In this document: positions 35,537-45,626 of the stretch, one piece after another
Numbering within the stretch: position 1 is the first letter of the stretch
Layout of the letters: every line of letters begins with the position of its first letter
Assembly: GCF_017086445.1 (NCBI RefSeq)
Contig: NZ_CP070968.1
Coordinates: forward strand, 1,736,001 to 1,800,000
Reading direction: 5' to 3'
DNA length: 64,000 nt
Origin: Brevundimonas fontaquae
Lineage (GTDB): Bacteria > Pseudomonadota > Alphaproteobacteria > Caulobacterales > Caulobacteraceae
Translations under genes and position numbers: made by a program
The notes under the pieces: generated by a model
What the model was told of the DNA's origin: nothing
The model's database searches: none
What the model saw: only the letters and a program-made list of their open reading frames with translations

Positions 35537-35570
35537 ACAAAAAGCCCCGGCGGATCGCTCCGCCGGGGCT
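35537..35570 (-). terminator. Rho-independent terminator of outer-membrane barrel gene
   Basis: A perfect 12-bp stem, AGCCCCGGCGGA (35543-35554) with TCCGCCGGGGCT (35559-35570) and TCGC loop, is preceded on the plus strand by AAACAAAAAG, giving a T-rich tail on the minus strand. It lies 26 bases past the barrel gene stop. Confidence 0.85.
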
Positions 35571-35596
35571 CTTCGCATGGCTCAGGTCCGAGATGC

Positions 35597-36349
35597 TTAG
35601 AAGACGTTCAGGACGCTGGAGATGGCCGAGACGCCCAGGTTGGCGCCGGCGCGGTCACGCGCTTGCAGACCGCCGCCGAACGAATAGCGCAGGCCGACCG
35701 ACCAGGTGTCGACGTCCAGCGAATCGATGTCGGCGCGGGTATAGGCGGCGCCCAGCGAGAACGGGGTGTTCTCGAACTCGTATTCGGCGCCCACGCCATA
35801 GGTCCAGGCGTCGGTGTCGCCGCCCGAGAAGTCGACGTTGTTGTAGGCGACGCCCGCGTTCAGGCGCAGGTTCGGCATGACGTAGAAGGCGGCGTCGGCG
35901 CCGACGGTCCAGATGTCGGCGTCCACGTTGTCAGCGGTCGTGTAGGCGACTTGGCCAGTCAGGGTGGCGTTCGACAGATACTTCTGCGCTTCAGCGCCCA
36001 CGGTCCAGATCGGCTCGTTGCCGCTGCCGATGCCGTTGGCGGCGACGAAGGCGCCGGCGCGGACGTCGGAGGACCACATCTTGGTCAGGTGAGCGGCGGC
36101 GGCGCCGGTGACGTCTTCTTCGCCAAAGGCCTTGGTGTAGTCGATCGCGCCGTTCAGGGTCACAGTCCAGTCCTGGGCCGGCAAGGCGACCGAGCCGTCA
36201 ACGGTCCAGACGTCGGCGTCGACGTCGTCGCCGGCGACTTCGATCGACGGGTTGGAATAGGTCACGCCGACCGAACCGATGGCGTCTTGGGCGAAGGCCG
36301 GGGCGGCGAACAGGGCGGCGGCGGCCGTGGCGAGGAGGATCGTCTTCAT
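35597..36349 (-). CDS. Small outer-membrane beta-barrel protein with internal repeats
   Basis: From ATG 36349 the protein has 250 residues with a signal peptide ending AFA at residue 20. The mature part is a series of amphipathic beta strands with five versions of a D(V/T)DAD.WTVG motif: 41-53, 112-122, 140-153, 176-189 and 209-222 (for example DNVDADIWTVGADA and DSLDVDTWSVGLRY). Aromatic and glycine girdles and lack of cysteine fit a small porin-like outer-membrane barrel. I do not recognise the exact family. The gene is monocistronic with its own terminator. Confidence 0.8.
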   Translation of the reverse strand: MKTILLATAAAALFAAPAFAQDAIGSVGVTYSNPSIEVAGDDVDADVWTVDGSVALPAQDWTVTLNGAIDYTKAFGEEDVTGAAAAHLTKMWSSDVRAGAFVAANGIGSGNEPIWTVGAEAQKYLSNATLTGQVAYTTADNVDADIWTVGADAAFYVMPNLRLNAGVAYNNVDFSGGDTDAWTYGVGAEYEFENTPFSLGAAYTRADIDSLDVDTWSVGLRYSFGGGLQARDRAGANLGVSAISSVLNVF

Positions 36350-36939
36350 TTTTCTTTTGTCCTTAGCAGTCTGCACCCGGATGGGGGTCCGGGGAGGGGC
36401 GCTGCTATCAGCCTAAAACGAAGCGGAGCAATAAACCGACGTTCGATTGACCTGAGGTGGCAAGGTTGTTGCGCAACAGCCACGCGTTGCGGCCAGATTG
36501 TGTCACGACTTGGCGATCTGTGGGGCAAGTCGTTAATCCCGCACCGCAGTCGCGCCCATGCACTATAAAGAGGGCGTCCGACGCCGCCGATGTCGCCGCC
36601 GAATGTGTCTTCGCGCCGTGCGCAGCCCTCGGCGAAGACCGCGTCGAAATCCTGTGTCAGCCCGGGTTTGCGCGCTTGACGAAATCAGAATCGATAGGCA
36701 TAAGCCACCACTCTTGTTGGACCGGCTGTGCAGTTCGCTGCAAACGCGGTTCGCAAGAACGACCTAAGTCACTGTTCTTTGCAGCTTCTTGGGATATCAA
36801 CGGCCTTCGCGGGCAACTGCGTGGGCCGATCGTTTTTGCGGATTTGCGTTCCCTGAGGGCTTTTTGCCCGAAGGCCTTCGGTCTTTGAAATGGTTCACAG
36901 GGACGCGGTCCTCCGACCGCATTGGAAGTAAGCACCGAT
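36350..36939. other. 590-base region between barrel gene and rpsJ: S10 promoter and leader
   Basis: No convincing gene lies here. The left part (36350-36540) is the upstream region of the minus-strand barrel gene. A sigma70-like promoter lies at 36676-36704. The leader from there to rpsJ is about 230 bases long. It contains GGGC-T5-GCCC (36857-36869) and a perfect 14-base palindrome CCGAAGGCCTTCGG (36868-36881), then ACGCGGTCCTCCGACCGC, another small hairpin, ahead of the start codon. Confidence 0.6.
36676..36704 (+). promoter_or_regulatory. Candidate sigma70-type promoter of S10 operon
   Basis: TTGACG (36676-36681) and CATAAG (36699-36704) are separated by 17 bases. It is the best such pair in the 590-base gap and points at rpsJ. 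The start site is inferred, not observed. Confidence 0.5.
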
Positions 36940-37245
36940 ATGGATCAAAGCATCCGCATCAGGCTCAAGGCCTTTGATCACCGCGTCCTCGATTTTTCGA
37001 CGCGCGAGATCGTTAATACCGCCAAGCGCACCGGCGCGACCGTTCGCGGTCCGATTCCGCTGCCGACCCTGATCGAGAAGTTCACCGTGAACCGCTCTCC
37101 GCACGTCGATAAGAAGTCGCGTGAGCAGTTTGAAATCCGCACGCACAAACGCGTGCTCGACATCGTCGACCCCACCCCGCAGACCGTGGACGCGCTCATG
37201 AAGCTCGACCTGTCCGCCGGCGTGGACGTCGAGATCAAGATTTAA
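36940..37245 (+). CDS. rpsJ: 30S ribosomal protein S10
   Basis: The 101-residue S10 (NusE) starts [20 protein letters not shown] and contains [20 protein letters not shown] and [15 protein letters not shown], matching the family throughout. It sits in the 30S head and also acts as NusE in transcription antitermination. It opens the S10-spc-alpha cluster; a possible leader with hairpins precedes it. rplC starts 21 bases downstream. Confidence 0.98.
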   Translation: MDQSIRIRLKAFDHRVLDFSTREIVNTAKRTGATVRGPIPLPTLIEKFTVNRSPHVDKKSREQFEIRTHKRVLDIVDPTPQTVDALMKLDLSAGVDVEIKI

Positions 37246-37266
37246 AGTAGAAAGAGGCGGGATCCG

Positions 37267-38016
37267 ATGCGCACGGGCGTGATCGCCAAGAAGCTGGGCA
37301 TGACCCGCGTGTTCGCCGATGACGGCGCGCACGTACCGGTCACTGTGCTGCAGCTCGACGGCTGCCAAGTCGTCGGCCAACGTACCCAGGAGCGTGACGG
37401 CTACGTCGCTCTCCAGCTGGGCGCTGGCACGAAGAAGGCTAAGAACACCAACAAGGCTCAACGCGAGACCTTCGCCAAGGCGGAAGTCGAACCGAAGGCC
37501 TATGTGACCGAGTTCCGCGTCGATGCGGACGGTCTGCTGGACGTGGGCGCCGAACTGTCGGCCGAACACTTCCTGGTGGGCCAGAAGGTCGACATCCAGG
37601 GCGAGACCATCGGTAAGGGTTTCGCCGGCGCCATGAAGCGCTGGAACTTCGGCGGCCTTCGCGCCACCCACGGCGTTTCGGTCTCGCACCGTTCGCACGG
37701 TTCGACGGGTAACCGTCAGGACCCGGGTCGCACGTTCCCCGGCAAGAAGATGGCCGGCCACTACGGCACCGAAACCGTCACCACCCAGAACCTGACCGTC
37801 GTCCGCGTGGACGCCGAGCGTGGCCTGATCCTGATCAAGGGCGCTGTCCCCGGTCACGACGGCAGCTACGTCAAGGTTCGCGACGCCATCAAGAAGGCTC
37901 GCCCGGCCGACGCTCCGTTCCCTGGCGCGCTGAAGTCGAGCAAGTCTGCTGCTCAACCCGCCTCGACCCCGGCTGAAGAAGCCCCCGTCGAAGCGACCGA
38001 AGGCGGTGAAGCGTAA
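37267..38016 (+). CDS. rplC: 50S ribosomal protein L3
   Basis: The 249-residue L3 begins [20 protein letters not shown]. It has [20 protein letters not shown], the loop containing the Gln that PrmB methylates in L3 (NRQDPGR), and [10 protein letters not shown]3 reaches toward the peptidyl-transferase centre. It carries a roughly 40-residue Ala/Glu/Pro C-terminal extension ([20 protein letters not shown]). Its stop overlaps the rplD start (TAATG at 38013-38017). Confidence 0.98.
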   Translation: MRTGVIAKKLGMTRVFADDGAHVPVTVLQLDGCQVVGQRTQERDGYVALQLGAGTKKAKNTNKAQRETFAKAEVEPKAYVTEFRVDADGLLDVGAELSAEHFLVGQKVDIQGETIGKGFAGAMKRWNFGGLRATHGVSVSHRSHGSTGNRQDPGRTFPGKKMAGHYGTETVTTQNLTVVRVDAERGLILIKGAVPGHDGSYVKVRDAIKKARPADAPFPGALKSSKSAAQPASTPAEEAPVEATEGGEA

Positions 38017-38654
38017 TGAAACTCTCTGTCATCCAACTCGACGGCAAGGCTGCTGGCGACGTGGAACTGTCGGACGCCGTCTTCGGCATCTCCGACATCC
38101 GCGGCGACATCCTGGCCCGCACCGTCAACTGGCAACTGGCCAAGCGCCGCGCCGGTACGCACAAGGTTCAAACCCGCAACGAGAACTCTCGTACGGGTAA
38201 GAAGATGTACAAGCAGAAGGGCACCGGCGGCGCTCGTCACGGTTCGCGCCGTGCACCGCAGTTCGTCGGCGGTTCGCGCGCCTTCGGCCCGATCGTTCGC
38301 GATCACGGCTTCTCGCTGCCGAAGAAGATTCGCGCGCTGGCTCTGCGTCACGCCCTGTCCTCCAAGGCCAAGTCGGGCGACCTGATCGTGGTCGACACCG
38401 TCTCGGTGAAGGAAGCCAAGACCGCTTCGCTGCGTGAAACGCTCGGCAAGCTGGGCTGGACCAAGGCTCTGATCATCGCGGGTCCCGAAGTCGATACGAA
38501 CTTCGGCCTGGCCGCACGCAACATCCCGCACATCGACGTGCTGCCGAACGCCGGTCTGAACGTCTATGACATCCTGCGGGCTGACAAGCTGGTGCTGACG
38601 AAGGCCGCTATCGAGGCCATCGAAGCCCGCTTCAGCGATAAGGAAGCCGCGTAA
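38016..38654 (+). CDS. rplD: 50S ribosomal protein L4
   Basis: The 212-residue L4 includes the tunnel-lining extended loop [20 protein letters not shown] and the globular domain ending [11 protein letters not shown]. In E. coli free L4 represses the S10 operon at its leader; whether that holds here is not shown. It overlaps rplC at its start and rplW at its end (TAATG). Confidence 0.98.
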   Translation: MKLSVIQLDGKAAGDVELSDAVFGISDIRGDILARTVNWQLAKRRAGTHKVQTRNENSRTGKKMYKQKGTGGARHGSRRAPQFVGGSRAFGPIVRDHGFSLPKKIRALALRHALSSKAKSGDLIVVDTVSVKEAKTASLRETLGKLGWTKALIIAGPEVDTNFGLAARNIPHIDVLPNAGLNVYDILRADKLVLTKAAIEAIEARFSDKEAA

Positions 38655-38956
38655 TGGCCGCTCAACCTACCGCCAAGCACTACGACACCATCCTGGCCCC
38701 GGTGATCACCGAAAAGGCCACGATCCTGTCCGAGCAGAACAAGGTCGTCTTCCGCGTCGCCGACACGGCGACCAAGGACGAGATCGCCGCTGCGGTCGAA
38801 AGCCTGTTCAAAGTCAACGTCCTGAAGGTCAACACCCTGGTTCAAAAGGGCAAGACCAAGCGCTTCCGGGGTATCCTGGGTCGCCGGGTCGACATCAAAA
38901 AAGCGATCGTGACGCTGGCTGACGGCCAGTCGATCGACGTCACCACGGGGCTCTGA
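38654..38956 (+). CDS. rplW: 50S ribosomal protein L23
   Basis: The 100-residue L23 begins [20 protein letters not shown] and has [20 protein letters not shown] and [14 protein letters not shown]. It lines the exit tunnel mouth and docks trigger factor and SRP. Its start overlaps the rplD stop; rplB follows by 4 bases. Confidence 0.98.
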   Translation: MAAQPTAKHYDTILAPVITEKATILSEQNKVVFRVADTATKDEIAAAVESLFKVNVLKVNTLVQKGKTKRFRGILGRRVDIKKAIVTLADGQSIDVTTGL

Positions 38957-38960
38957 TCAG

Positions 38961-39797
38961 ATGGCCTTGAAACATTACAATCCGACCTCGCCGGGCCGTC
39001 GCGCCCTCGTGCTGGTTGACCGTTCGGAACTCCACAAGGGCCGTCCGGAAAAGTCGCTGACCGAAGGTCTGACCAAGTCGGGCGGACGGGGGCAGGGCGG
39101 TCGCATCGCGGTCCGCTTCCGCGGCGGCGGCGCCAAGACCCTGTACCGCAAGATCGACTTCAAGCGTCGCAAGTGGGACATGGTCGGCACGGTCGAGCGT
39201 CTGGAATACGATCCGAACCGCACGGCCTTCATCGCGCTCGTGACCTACGAGGACGGCGAGAAGACCTACATCATCGCGCCGCAACGCCTTAAGGCGGGCG
39301 ACACGATCGTCGCGGGCGAAAAGACCGACGTGAAGCCGGGCAACGCCATGCCGCTTCGTTCGATGCCGGTGGGTACGATCATCCACAACATCGAAATGAA
39401 GCCGGGCAAGGGCGCCCAGCTGGCCCGTTCGGCCGGCGCCTACGCCCAGCTGGTCGGTCGCGATCAGGGCTATGCCCAGATCCGTCTTGGCTCGGGCGAA
39501 CTGCGTATGGTCCTGGACGGCTGCATCGCCACGGTGGGCGCGGTTTCGAACCCCGACCACATGAACCAGAATCTGGGCAAGGCCGGTCGCAAGCGTCACA
39601 TGGGCTGGCGTCCGCACGTTCGCGGCGTCGCCATGAACCCGATCGACCACCCGCATGGTGGTGGTGAAGGCCGGACCTCTGGTGGTCGTACCCCCGTCAC
39701 GCCGTGGGGTAAGGACACCAAGGGCACTCGTACCCGCAAGAACAAGGCTACGGACAAGTACATCATCCGTACCCGCCACGTTAAGAAGGCTCGCTAA
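38961..39797 (+). CDS. rplB: 50S ribosomal protein L2
   Basis: The 278-residue L2 begins [20 protein letters not shown]. It has the essential His-containing loop near the C-terminus within [20 protein letters not shown] and the KKARG-like ending RTRHVKKAR. It is central to subunit association and peptidyl transfer. rpsS follows 2 bases later. Confidence 0.98.
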   Translation: MALKHYNPTSPGRRALVLVDRSELHKGRPEKSLTEGLTKSGGRGQGGRIAVRFRGGGAKTLYRKIDFKRRKWDMVGTVERLEYDPNRTAFIALVTYEDGEKTYIIAPQRLKAGDTIVAGEKTDVKPGNAMPLRSMPVGTIIHNIEMKPGKGAQLARSAGAYAQLVGRDQGYAQIRLGSGELRMVLDGCIATVGAVSNPDHMNQNLGKAGRKRHMGWRPHVRGVAMNPIDHPHGGGEGRTSGGRTPVTPWGKDTKGTRTRKNKATDKYIIRTRHVKKAR

Positions 39798-39799
39798 GA

Positions 39800-40078
39800 A
39801 TGGCCCGCTCCTCCTGGAAAGGCCCGTTTGTCGACGGGTATCTGCTCAAGAAGGCCGACGCCGTTCAATCGTCGGGCCGCAAGGACGTGATCAAGACCTG
39901 GTCGCGCCGCTCCACCATCCTGCCGCAGTTCGTCGGTCTGACGTTCGGCGTCCATAACGGTCAGAAGCACGTGCCCGTGTCGGTCTCGGAAGAGATGGTC
40001 GGCATGAAGCTCGGCGAGTTCGCCCCGACCCGGAACTTCCCGGGTCACGCGGCGGACAAGAAGGCCAAAAGGAAGTAA
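39800..40078 (+). CDS. rpsS: 30S ribosomal protein S19
   Basis: The 92-residue S19 starts [20 protein letters not shown] and contains [20 protein letters not shown] and [20 protein letters not shown], diagnostic for the head protein that contacts the A-site tRNA and S13. rplV starts 3 bases after its stop. Confidence 0.98.
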   Translation: MARSSWKGPFVDGYLLKKADAVQSSGRKDVIKTWSRRSTILPQFVGLTFGVHNGQKHVPVSVSEEMVGMKLGEFAPTRNFPGHAADKKAKRK

Positions 40079-40081
40079 CCG

Positions 40082-40462
40082 ATGGCCCAGACAAAAAACG
40101 AGCGTCGGGTCGCCCCGACCGAGGCCCGCGCCAAGCTGGTCAACGTGCGTATCAGCCCGCAAAAGCTGAACCTGGTCGCCGCTTCGATCCGCGGCATGCC
40201 GGTCCAGAAGGCGCTGAACGAGCTGGAATTCAGCCGTAAGCGCATCGCTGGCGACGTCCGCAAGGTCCTGTATTCGGCGATCTCGAACGCCGAGAACAAC
40301 CACAACCTCGATATCGACAATCTGGTCGTCGCCGAGGCCTTCGTGGGCAAGAACCTGGTGATGAAGCGTTTCGCGAGCCGTGCTCGCGGTCGTTCGTCGC
40401 GCATCCTGAAACCGTTCAGCGAGATCACCATCGTGGTCCGTGAAGCCGGCGAGGCCGCCTGA
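40082..40462 (+). CDS. rplV: 50S ribosomal protein L22
   Basis: The 126-residue L22 has [20 protein letters not shown] and the long hairpin that forms part of the exit tunnel ([20 protein letters not shown] then [17 protein letters not shown]). Erythromycin resistance changes map in this loop in other species; no such variant is visible here. Its TGA overlaps the rpsC ATG. Confidence 0.98.
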   Translation: MAQTKNERRVAPTEARAKLVNVRISPQKLNLVAASIRGMPVQKALNELEFSRKRIAGDVRKVLYSAISNAENNHNLDIDNLVVAEAFVGKNLVMKRFASRARGRSSRILKPFSEITIVVREAGEAA

Positions 40463-41217
40463 TGGGACAGAAAATCAATCCGGTCGGTCTGCGCCTCGGC
40501 GTGAACCGCACGTGGGACAGCCGCTGGTTCGCCGCCGGCGCCGACTATTCCCGCCTGCTGCACCAGGACCTGAAGCTGCGCGAGTGGCTGCGGGAACGCC
40601 TGGCCGCCGCCGGCGTGTCGCGCATCATCATCGAGCGCCCGCACAAGAAGTGCCGCATCACCATCTACGCCGCCCGTCCGGGCGTCGTGATCGGCAAGAA
40701 GGGCGCTGACATCGAGAAGCTCCGCAAGGACATCTCGGCGCGCACCGAGGGTGAAGTTCACCTGAACATCATCGAAGTCCGCAAGCCGGAAACCGATGCG
40801 CAGCTGATCGCCGAGAACATCGCGCAGCAGCTGGAGCGCCGCGTGGCCTTCCGCCGCGCCATGAAGCGTTCGATGCAGTCGGCCATGCGTCTGGGCGCCA
40901 AGGGCATTCGTATGAATGTCTCGGGTCGTCTGGGCGGCGCGGAAATCGCACGTATGGAATGGTACCGCGAAGGTCGCGTGCCGCTTCACACGCTGCGCGC
41001 CGACATCGACTATGGCTTCTACGAAGCCAAGACGACCTACGGCATCATCGGCGTGAAGGTCTGGGTCTTTAAGGGTGAAGTGCTGGAGCACGATCCCATG
41101 GCGCAGGACAAGCGTTGGGCCCAGGAAGCTTCGGGTCCGTCCTCGAACGAAGGCCGCGAACGCGGCGGCCCCCGTGGCGACCGCGGTCCGCGTCGCGACC
41201 GGGGACGTGAGAACTAA
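40462..41217 (+). CDS. rpsC: 30S ribosomal protein S3
   Basis: The 251-residue S3 begins [20 protein letters not shown], has the KH domain [14 protein letters not shown] and ends with a disordered Arg/Gly/Glu tail ([20 protein letters not shown]) longer than that of E. coli. It forms the mRNA entry of the 30S subunit. It overlaps rplV at its start by one base pair of the stop/start. Confidence 0.98.
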   Translation: MGQKINPVGLRLGVNRTWDSRWFAAGADYSRLLHQDLKLREWLRERLAAAGVSRIIIERPHKKCRITIYAARPGVVIGKKGADIEKLRKDISARTEGEVHLNIIEVRKPETDAQLIAENIAQQLERRVAFRRAMKRSMQSAMRLGAKGIRMNVSGRLGGAEIARMEWYREGRVPLHTLRADIDYGFYEAKTTYGIIGVKVWVFKGEVLEHDPMAQDKRWAQEASGPSSNEGRERGGPRGDRGPRRDRGREN

Positions 41218-41220
41218 GTC

Positions 41221-41661
41221 ATGTTGCAACCGAAGAAGACCAAATACCGCAAGGCCTTCAAGGGCCGGATCCATGGCTCGGCCAAGGGCGGTTTCTCGCT
41301 GAACTTCGGGTCGTATGGCCTGAAGACGCTGGAGCCGGAACGCATCACCGCGCGTCAGATCGAAGCGGCTCGCCGCGCGATCACTCGCCAGATGAAGCGC
41401 CAGGGCCGCGTCTGGATCCGCGTCTTCCCCGACCTGCCCGTCACGGGCAAGCCGGCTGAAGTCCGGATGGGTAAGGGCAAGGGCGCCGTGGACCACTGGG
41501 CCGCGCGTTGCCACCCGGGCCGTATCCTGTTTGAAATCGACGGCGTGCCGGACGATGTCGCCCGCGAAGCACTCCGTCTCGGCGCCGCCAAGCTGCCGGT
41601 CCGCACCAAGGTCGTGACCCGTATCGACGCCGGCGTCGCGCATGTGGAGGCTGCCGCCTAA
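41221..41661 (+). CDS. rplP: 50S ribosomal protein L16
   Basis: The 146-residue L16 begins [20 protein letters not shown] and contains [24 protein letters not shown] [20 protein letters not shown] and [20 protein letters not shown]. The Arg near position 81 that YcfD hydroxylates in E. coli falls in this conserved region. It binds near the A site. It starts 3 bases after rpsC and overlaps rpmC (TAATG). Confidence 0.98.
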   Translation: MLQPKKTKYRKAFKGRIHGSAKGGFSLNFGSYGLKTLEPERITARQIEAARRAITRQMKRQGRVWIRVFPDLPVTGKPAEVRMGKGKGAVDHWAARCHPGRILFEIDGVPDDVAREALRLGAAKLPVRTKVVTRIDAGVAHVEAAA

Positions 41662-41858
41662 TGACCAAGATCGCCGATCTGCGGTCGCAAACGACCGACC
41701 AACTGTCCGACGAGCTGCTGAAGCTCAAGAAGGAACAGTTCAACCTGCGCTTCCAGGCGGCCACCGGCCAAATGGAAAAGACTCACCGCGTTGGTGAAGT
41801 CCGCAAAGACATCGCTCGCATCTCGACGCTTCTGCGCGAGAAGCGTGCGGCCTCGTAA
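41661..41858 (+). CDS. rpmC: 50S ribosomal protein L29
   Basis: The 65-residue L29 is a two-helix protein: [40 protein letters not shown] and [18 protein letters not shown]. It sits beside L23 at the tunnel exit. It overlaps the rplP stop. Confidence 0.97.
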   Translation: MTKIADLRSQTTDQLSDELLKLKKEQFNLRFQAATGQMEKTHRVGEVRKDIARISTLLREKRAAS

Positions 41859-41868
41859 GGAAACGAAT

Positions 41869-42111
41869 ATGCCCAAGCGAATTCTTGAAGGCGTGGTCGT
41901 GTCCGACAAGGGCGAGAAGACTGTCGTCGTGAAGGTGGAGCGCACCCTGCTTCACCCGCTTCTGAAGAAGACCGTCCGGTCGTCCAAGAAGTACCACGCG
42001 CACGACGAAGCCAACGCGCTCAAGGTCGGCGACATCGCTCGCATCGTCGAGTGCGCCCCCAAGTCCAAACTGAAGCGCTGGGAAGTCCTTTCCAACGCCT
42101 CCGCCTCGTAA
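41869..42111 (+). CDS. rpsQ: 30S ribosomal protein S17
   Basis: The 80-residue S17 from ATG 41869 (AAGGAAACGA site upstream) starts [20 protein letters not shown] and has [20 protein letters not shown] then [14 protein letters not shown]. It is a primary 16S rRNA binder. The longer frame from 41791 overlaps rpmC and is not family-like. Confidence 0.97.
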   Translation: MPKRILEGVVVSDKGEKTVVVKVERTLLHPLLKKTVRSSKKYHAHDEANALKVGDIARIVECAPKSKLKRWEVLSNASAS

Positions 42112-42129
42112 TCAGAAGGATCTGATCTT

Positions 42130-42498
42130 ATGATCCAGATGCAAACTAACCTGGAAGTGGCCGATAATTCGGGCGCCCGCCGGGTCATGTGCATCAAGGT
42201 GTTGGGCGGCTCCAAGCGCCGCTACGCCTCGATCGGCGACACAATCGTCGCCTCCGTGAAGGAAGCCATCCCGCGCGGCCGTGTGAAGAAGGGCGACGTC
42301 GTTCGCGCCATCGTCGTGCGCACCGCCAAGGACATCCAACGCAAGGACGGCTCGGTCATCCGCTTTGACAAGTCGGCCGCCGTCATCGTCAACAAGCAGA
42401 ACGAGCCTGTCGGCACGCGGATCTTCGGCCCGGTTCCTCGCGAACTGCGCGCCAAGAACCACATGAAGATCATCTCGCTGGCTCCGGAGGTCCTGTAA
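42130..42498 (+). CDS. rplN: 50S ribosomal protein L14
   Basis: The 122-residue L14 begins [20 protein letters not shown] and contains [20 protein letters not shown] and [20 protein letters not shown]. It forms an intersubunit bridge with 16S helix 14 and binds the silencing factor RsfS. It opens the spc portion of the cluster. Confidence 0.98.
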   Translation: MIQMQTNLEVADNSGARRVMCIKVLGGSKRRYASIGDTIVASVKEAIPRGRVKKGDVVRAIVVRTAKDIQRKDGSVIRFDKSAAVIVNKQNEPVGTRIFGPVPRELRAKNHMKIISLAPEVL

Positions 42499-42499
42499 C

Positions 42500-42808
42500 A
42501 TGGCCGCCAAGATCAAGAAGGGCGACCGCGTCGTCGTCCTCACCGGCAAGGACAAGGGCCGCACGGGCAACGTGCTGAAGGTCCTGCCCACCGAAAACCG
42601 CGTCCTTGTCGAAGGCGTCAACATGGTTCAGCGCCACACGCGCCCGAGCCAGGCTGACCCGCAGGGCGGCATCAAGAACAAGGAAGCCTCGCTTCACCTG
42701 TCGAACGTCGCGATCGCCGACGCCAACGGCAAGGCGACCCGCGTCGGCTTCAAGATCGATGGGGACAAGAAGGTCCGCATCGCCAAGACGACGGGAGACG
42801 TCATCTGA
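42500..42808 (+). CDS. rplX: 50S ribosomal protein L24
   Basis: The 102-residue L24 has the KOW motif [20 protein letters not shown] near the start and [20 protein letters not shown]. It initiates 50S assembly. Its TGA overlaps the rplE ATG (TGATG at 42806-42810). Confidence 0.98.
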   Translation: MAAKIKKGDRVVVLTGKDKGRTGNVLKVLPTENRVLVEGVNMVQRHTRPSQADPQGGIKNKEASLHLSNVAIADANGKATRVGFKIDGDKKVRIAKTTGDVI

Positions 42809-43368
42809 TGGCTACCGAAAAGTACACCCCGCGCCTCAAGGACGAGTATCACGCTCGCATCCGCCAGGTGATGAAAGAAAAGTTCGGCTACACGAACGAA
42901 ATGCAGGTGCCCAAGCTGGACAAGATCGTCCTGAACATGGGTATCGGCGAAGCCGTCGCAGACTCCAAGAAGGCGAACACCGCCCTCAAGGATCTGACCG
43001 CCATCGCCGGTCAGAAGGCCGTCGCCACCAAGGCCCGTAACTCCATCGCCGGCTTCAAGCTGCGCGAAGGCATGGTCATCGGCGGCAAGGTCACCCTGCG
43101 TGGCGACCAGATGTACGAGTTCCTGGACCGGTTCATCACGATCGCGCTGCCGCGCGTGAAGGATTTCCGTGGTCTGAAGGGCACGTCCTTCGATGGTCGC
43201 GGCAACTACGCCACCGGTCTGAAGGAGCACATCGTGTTCCCGGAGATCAACTACGACCAGATCGATCAGATGTGGGGCATGGACATTGTCGTCTGCACCA
43301 CGGCCAAGACCGATGAGGAAGCCAAGGCTCTCCTCACCGAGTTCAAGTTCCCGTTCGTGAAGAACTGA
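42808..43368 (+). CDS. rplE: 50S ribosomal protein L5
   Basis: The 186-residue L5 contains [40 protein letters not shown] [20 protein letters not shown], and [20 protein letters not shown]. It binds 5S rRNA and the P-site tRNA. rpsN follows after 19 bases. Confidence 0.98.
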   Translation: MATEKYTPRLKDEYHARIRQVMKEKFGYTNEMQVPKLDKIVLNMGIGEAVADSKKANTALKDLTAIAGQKAVATKARNSIAGFKLREGMVIGGKVTLRGDQMYEFLDRFITIALPRVKDFRGLKGTSFDGRGNYATGLKEHIVFPEINYDQIDQMWGMDIVVCTTAKTDEEAKALLTEFKFPFVKN

Positions 43369-43387
43369 GCGGGAAGGGAAGAGCACA

Positions 43388-43693
43388 ATGGCTAAGAAAA
43401 GCGCCGTAAACCGCAATGAAGCCGTCAAGGCCCTGGTTGCGAAGTATGCCGCGAAGCGGGCCGCCCTCAAGGCGACCGCCAACGACGAAAACCTGCCGCT
43501 GGAGGAGCGCTTCGACGCGCGCCTGAAGCTGGCCGAACTGCCGCGCAACTCCGCGCCGAGCCGCATTCGCAACCGCTGCGAAGTGACGGGTCGTCCGCGG
43601 GCGTTCTACCGCAAGCTCAAGATGAGCCGGATTGCGCTGCGTGAACTGGGCAACCTGGGCCAGATTCCCGGCCTGACGAAGTCCAGCTGGTAA
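43388..43693 (+). CDS. rpsN: 30S ribosomal protein S14, zinc-independent type
   Basis: The 101-residue S14 lacks the CxxC..CxxC zinc knuckle. It has [20 protein letters not shown] and the ending [14 protein letters not shown], the long C-minus paralogue typical of proteobacteria. It is in the 30S head. Confidence 0.97.
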   Translation: MAKKSAVNRNEAVKALVAKYAAKRAALKATANDENLPLEERFDARLKLAELPRNSAPSRIRNRCEVTGRPRAFYRKLKMSRIALRELGNLGQIPGLTKSSW

Positions 43694-43708
43694 GGGGAGC
43701 GAACAGAC

Positions 43709-44107
43709 ATGATGATCAACGATCCCCTGAGCGACATGATCGCTCGCATCAAGAACGCGGCGACCCGCAAGCGTTCCAAGGTGCTGACCCCGGCTTCCCG
43801 TCTGCGCCAGCGCGTCCTCGACGTGCTGCAGGACGAAGGCTATATCCGCGGCTACAACCTGGTTCAGAACCCGGGTGAGTTTCCGCAGTTCGAGATCGAG
43901 CTGAAGTACTTCGACGGTCAGCCCGTCATCGCCGAGATCGCGCGCGTGTCCAAGCCGGGCCGCCGCGTCTATTCGGCGATCGGCGATCTGAAGCCCGTCA
44001 AGAACGGCCTCGGCATCTCGATCCTCTCGACTTCGAAGGGCGTCATGTCCGACGCTTCCGCCCGCGACGCTAACGTCGGCGGCGAAGTCCTCTGCAGGGT
44101 CTACTGA
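43709..44107 (+). CDS. rpsH: 30S ribosomal protein S8
   Basis: The 132-residue S8 begins [20 protein letters not shown] and contains [20 protein letters not shown] and the C-terminal GGEVLCRVY. In E. coli S8 represses the spc operon by binding the rplE region. ATG-ATG at 43709/43712 leaves the exact first residue open; the first is used here. Confidence 0.97.
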   Translation: MMINDPLSDMIARIKNAATRKRSKVLTPASRLRQRVLDVLQDEGYIRGYNLVQNPGEFPQFEIELKYFDGQPVIAEIARVSKPGRRVYSAIGDLKPVKNGLGISILSTSKGVMSDASARDANVGGEVLCRVY

Positions 44108-44108
44108 T

Positions 44109-44642
44109 ATGTCCCGTATTGGCAAGAAAACCATCGCCGTGCCGAAGGGCGTGACTGTCACGCTCGACGGCCAGAACGTCACCGTCAAGGGACCCAAGGG
44201 CGAGAGCGCCTGGACCGTCGCCGACGAGATCGAAGTCAAGCAGGAAGGCGACGAACTGTCGCTGACGCCGCGTTCGGACACGCCTCGCGCTCGCGCGATG
44301 TGGGGTCTGTCGCGCACCCTGGTCGACAACATGGTCGTCGGCGTCACCACGGGCTTCGAAAAGTCGCTGGAGCTGGTCGGCGTGGGTTACCGCGCCGCGA
44401 TGAAGGGCGACGCCCTTTCGCTGCAACTCGGCTTCTCGCACGAAGTCGATATCGCTCCGCCGGCCGGCGTCAGCTTCGCTGTGCCGAAGCAGACCGAGAT
44501 CAAGATCTCGGGCGCTGACAAGCAAGCCGTCGGTCAGATCGCCTCGGTCATCCGCAAGCTGCGTCCGCCGGAGCCCTACAAGGGCAAGGGCGTCCGTTAC
44601 GCGGGCGAGAAGGTCCGTCGCAAGGAAGGCAAGAAGAAGTAA
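44109..44642 (+). CDS. rplF: 50S ribosomal protein L6
   Basis: The 177-residue L6 begins [20 protein letters not shown]. It contains the two tandem L6 domains with [20 protein letters not shown] and the conserved [20 protein letters not shown] near the C-terminus. It contacts the sarcin-ricin loop region. rpsH ends 1 base upstream. Confidence 0.98.
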   Translation: MSRIGKKTIAVPKGVTVTLDGQNVTVKGPKGESAWTVADEIEVKQEGDELSLTPRSDTPRARAMWGLSRTLVDNMVVGVTTGFEKSLELVGVGYRAAMKGDALSLQLGFSHEVDIAPPAGVSFAVPKQTEIKISGADKQAVGQIASVIRKLRPPEPYKGKGVRYAGEKVRRKEGKKK

Positions 44643-44645
44643 GTC

Positions 44646-45002
44646 ATGGCTCTTTCTCTTCGACAACAAGCCAAGCGTCGCTCGGAGCGCACGCGTCGCC
44701 GCCTGAAGGCTGTCGCCAACGGTCGTCTGCGTCTGTCGGTCTACCGTTCGGACAAGAACATCTCGGCCCAGATCATCGACGACGCCCAGGGCGTGACCGT
44801 CGTGGCTGCCTCGTCGCTGGAAGGCGGCAAGGGCAAGCGCGGTTCGGACACGGCTGCGGCCGCCGCGATTGGCAAGCTGATCGCCGAACGCGCCATCGAG
44901 AAGGGCGTCAAGGACGTCGTCTTCGACCGTGGCGAGTACATCTATCATGGACGGGTGAAGGCGCTGGCGGAAGCCGCGCGTGAAGCCGGCCTGAACTTCT
45001 AA
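44646..45002 (+). CDS. rplR: 50S ribosomal protein L18
   Basis: The 118-residue L18 has [20 protein letters not shown] and [20 protein letters not shown] then AREAGLNF, the conserved end. It binds 5S rRNA with L5. rpsE starts 12 bases on. Confidence 0.98.
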   Translation: MALSLRQQAKRRSERTRRRLKAVANGRLRLSVYRSDKNISAQIIDDAQGVTVVAASSLEGGKGKRGSDTAAAAAIGKLIAERAIEKGVKDVVFDRGEYIYHGRVKALAEAAREAGLNF

Positions 45003-45014
45003 GGGACGCGACAG

Positions 45015-45623
45015 ATGGCGCAACAACCCCAACGCGGCGGCGGCGGCAACGATCGCAACCGTCGTGACAACCGCAACGGTCCCGCTGCTGATGGTCCGGA
45101 TTCCGACATCGTCGAGAAGCTGGTGCACATCAACCGCGTCGCCGCCACCGTCAAAGGCGGCCGTCGCTTCAGCTTCGCAGCGCTGATGGTCGTCGGCGAC
45201 GGCAAGGGTCGCGTCGGCTTCGGTCACGGCAAGGCGCGCGAAGTGCCGGAAGCCATTCGCAAGGCGACTGAAGAAGCCAAGAAGACGATGATCCGCGTTC
45301 CGCTGCGCGAGAACCGCACCCTGCACCACGACGGCAACGGCCGTTGGGGCGCTGGCAAGATCATGATGCGCGCCGCCCCTCCCGGGACCGGCGTCATCGC
45401 GGGCGGTCCGATGCGCGCCGTGCTCGAAACCCTCGGCGTCCAGGACGTTGTGGGCAAGTCGACCGGTTCGTCGAACCCCTACAACATGATCCGCGCGACG
45501 TTCGAAGCGCTGAAGGTCCAGTCCTCGCCCCGTCAGGTCGCGTCCAAGCGCGGCAAGAAGGTCGCGGATCTGATGGGCCGCCGCAACGACGGCGCCTCGG
45601 CGCCCGAAGCCGTGGAGTCCTAA
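45015..45623 (+). CDS. rpsE: 30S ribosomal protein S5
   Basis: The 202-residue S5 has a Gly/Arg/Asn/Gln-rich N-terminal extension (about 1-30), the dsRBD-like domain [20 protein letters not shown], and the S5 C domain [20 protein letters not shown]. It works in decoding accuracy and mRNA entry. Confidence 0.97.
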   Translation: MAQQPQRGGGGNDRNRRDNRNGPAADGPDSDIVEKLVHINRVAATVKGGRRFSFAALMVVGDGKGRVGFGHGKAREVPEAIRKATEEAKKTMIRVPLRENRTLHHDGNGRWGAGKIMMRAAPPGTGVIAGGPMRAVLETLGVQDVVGKSTGSSNPYNMIRATFEALKVQSSPRQVASKRGKKVADLMGRRNDGASAPEAVES

Positions 45624-45626
45624 GTC

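Noticed and set aside
36457..36888. A 143-codon plus-strand frame upstream of rpsJ
   Set aside because: It has no ribosome site, no family resemblance, and crosses the putative S10 promoter and leader structures.
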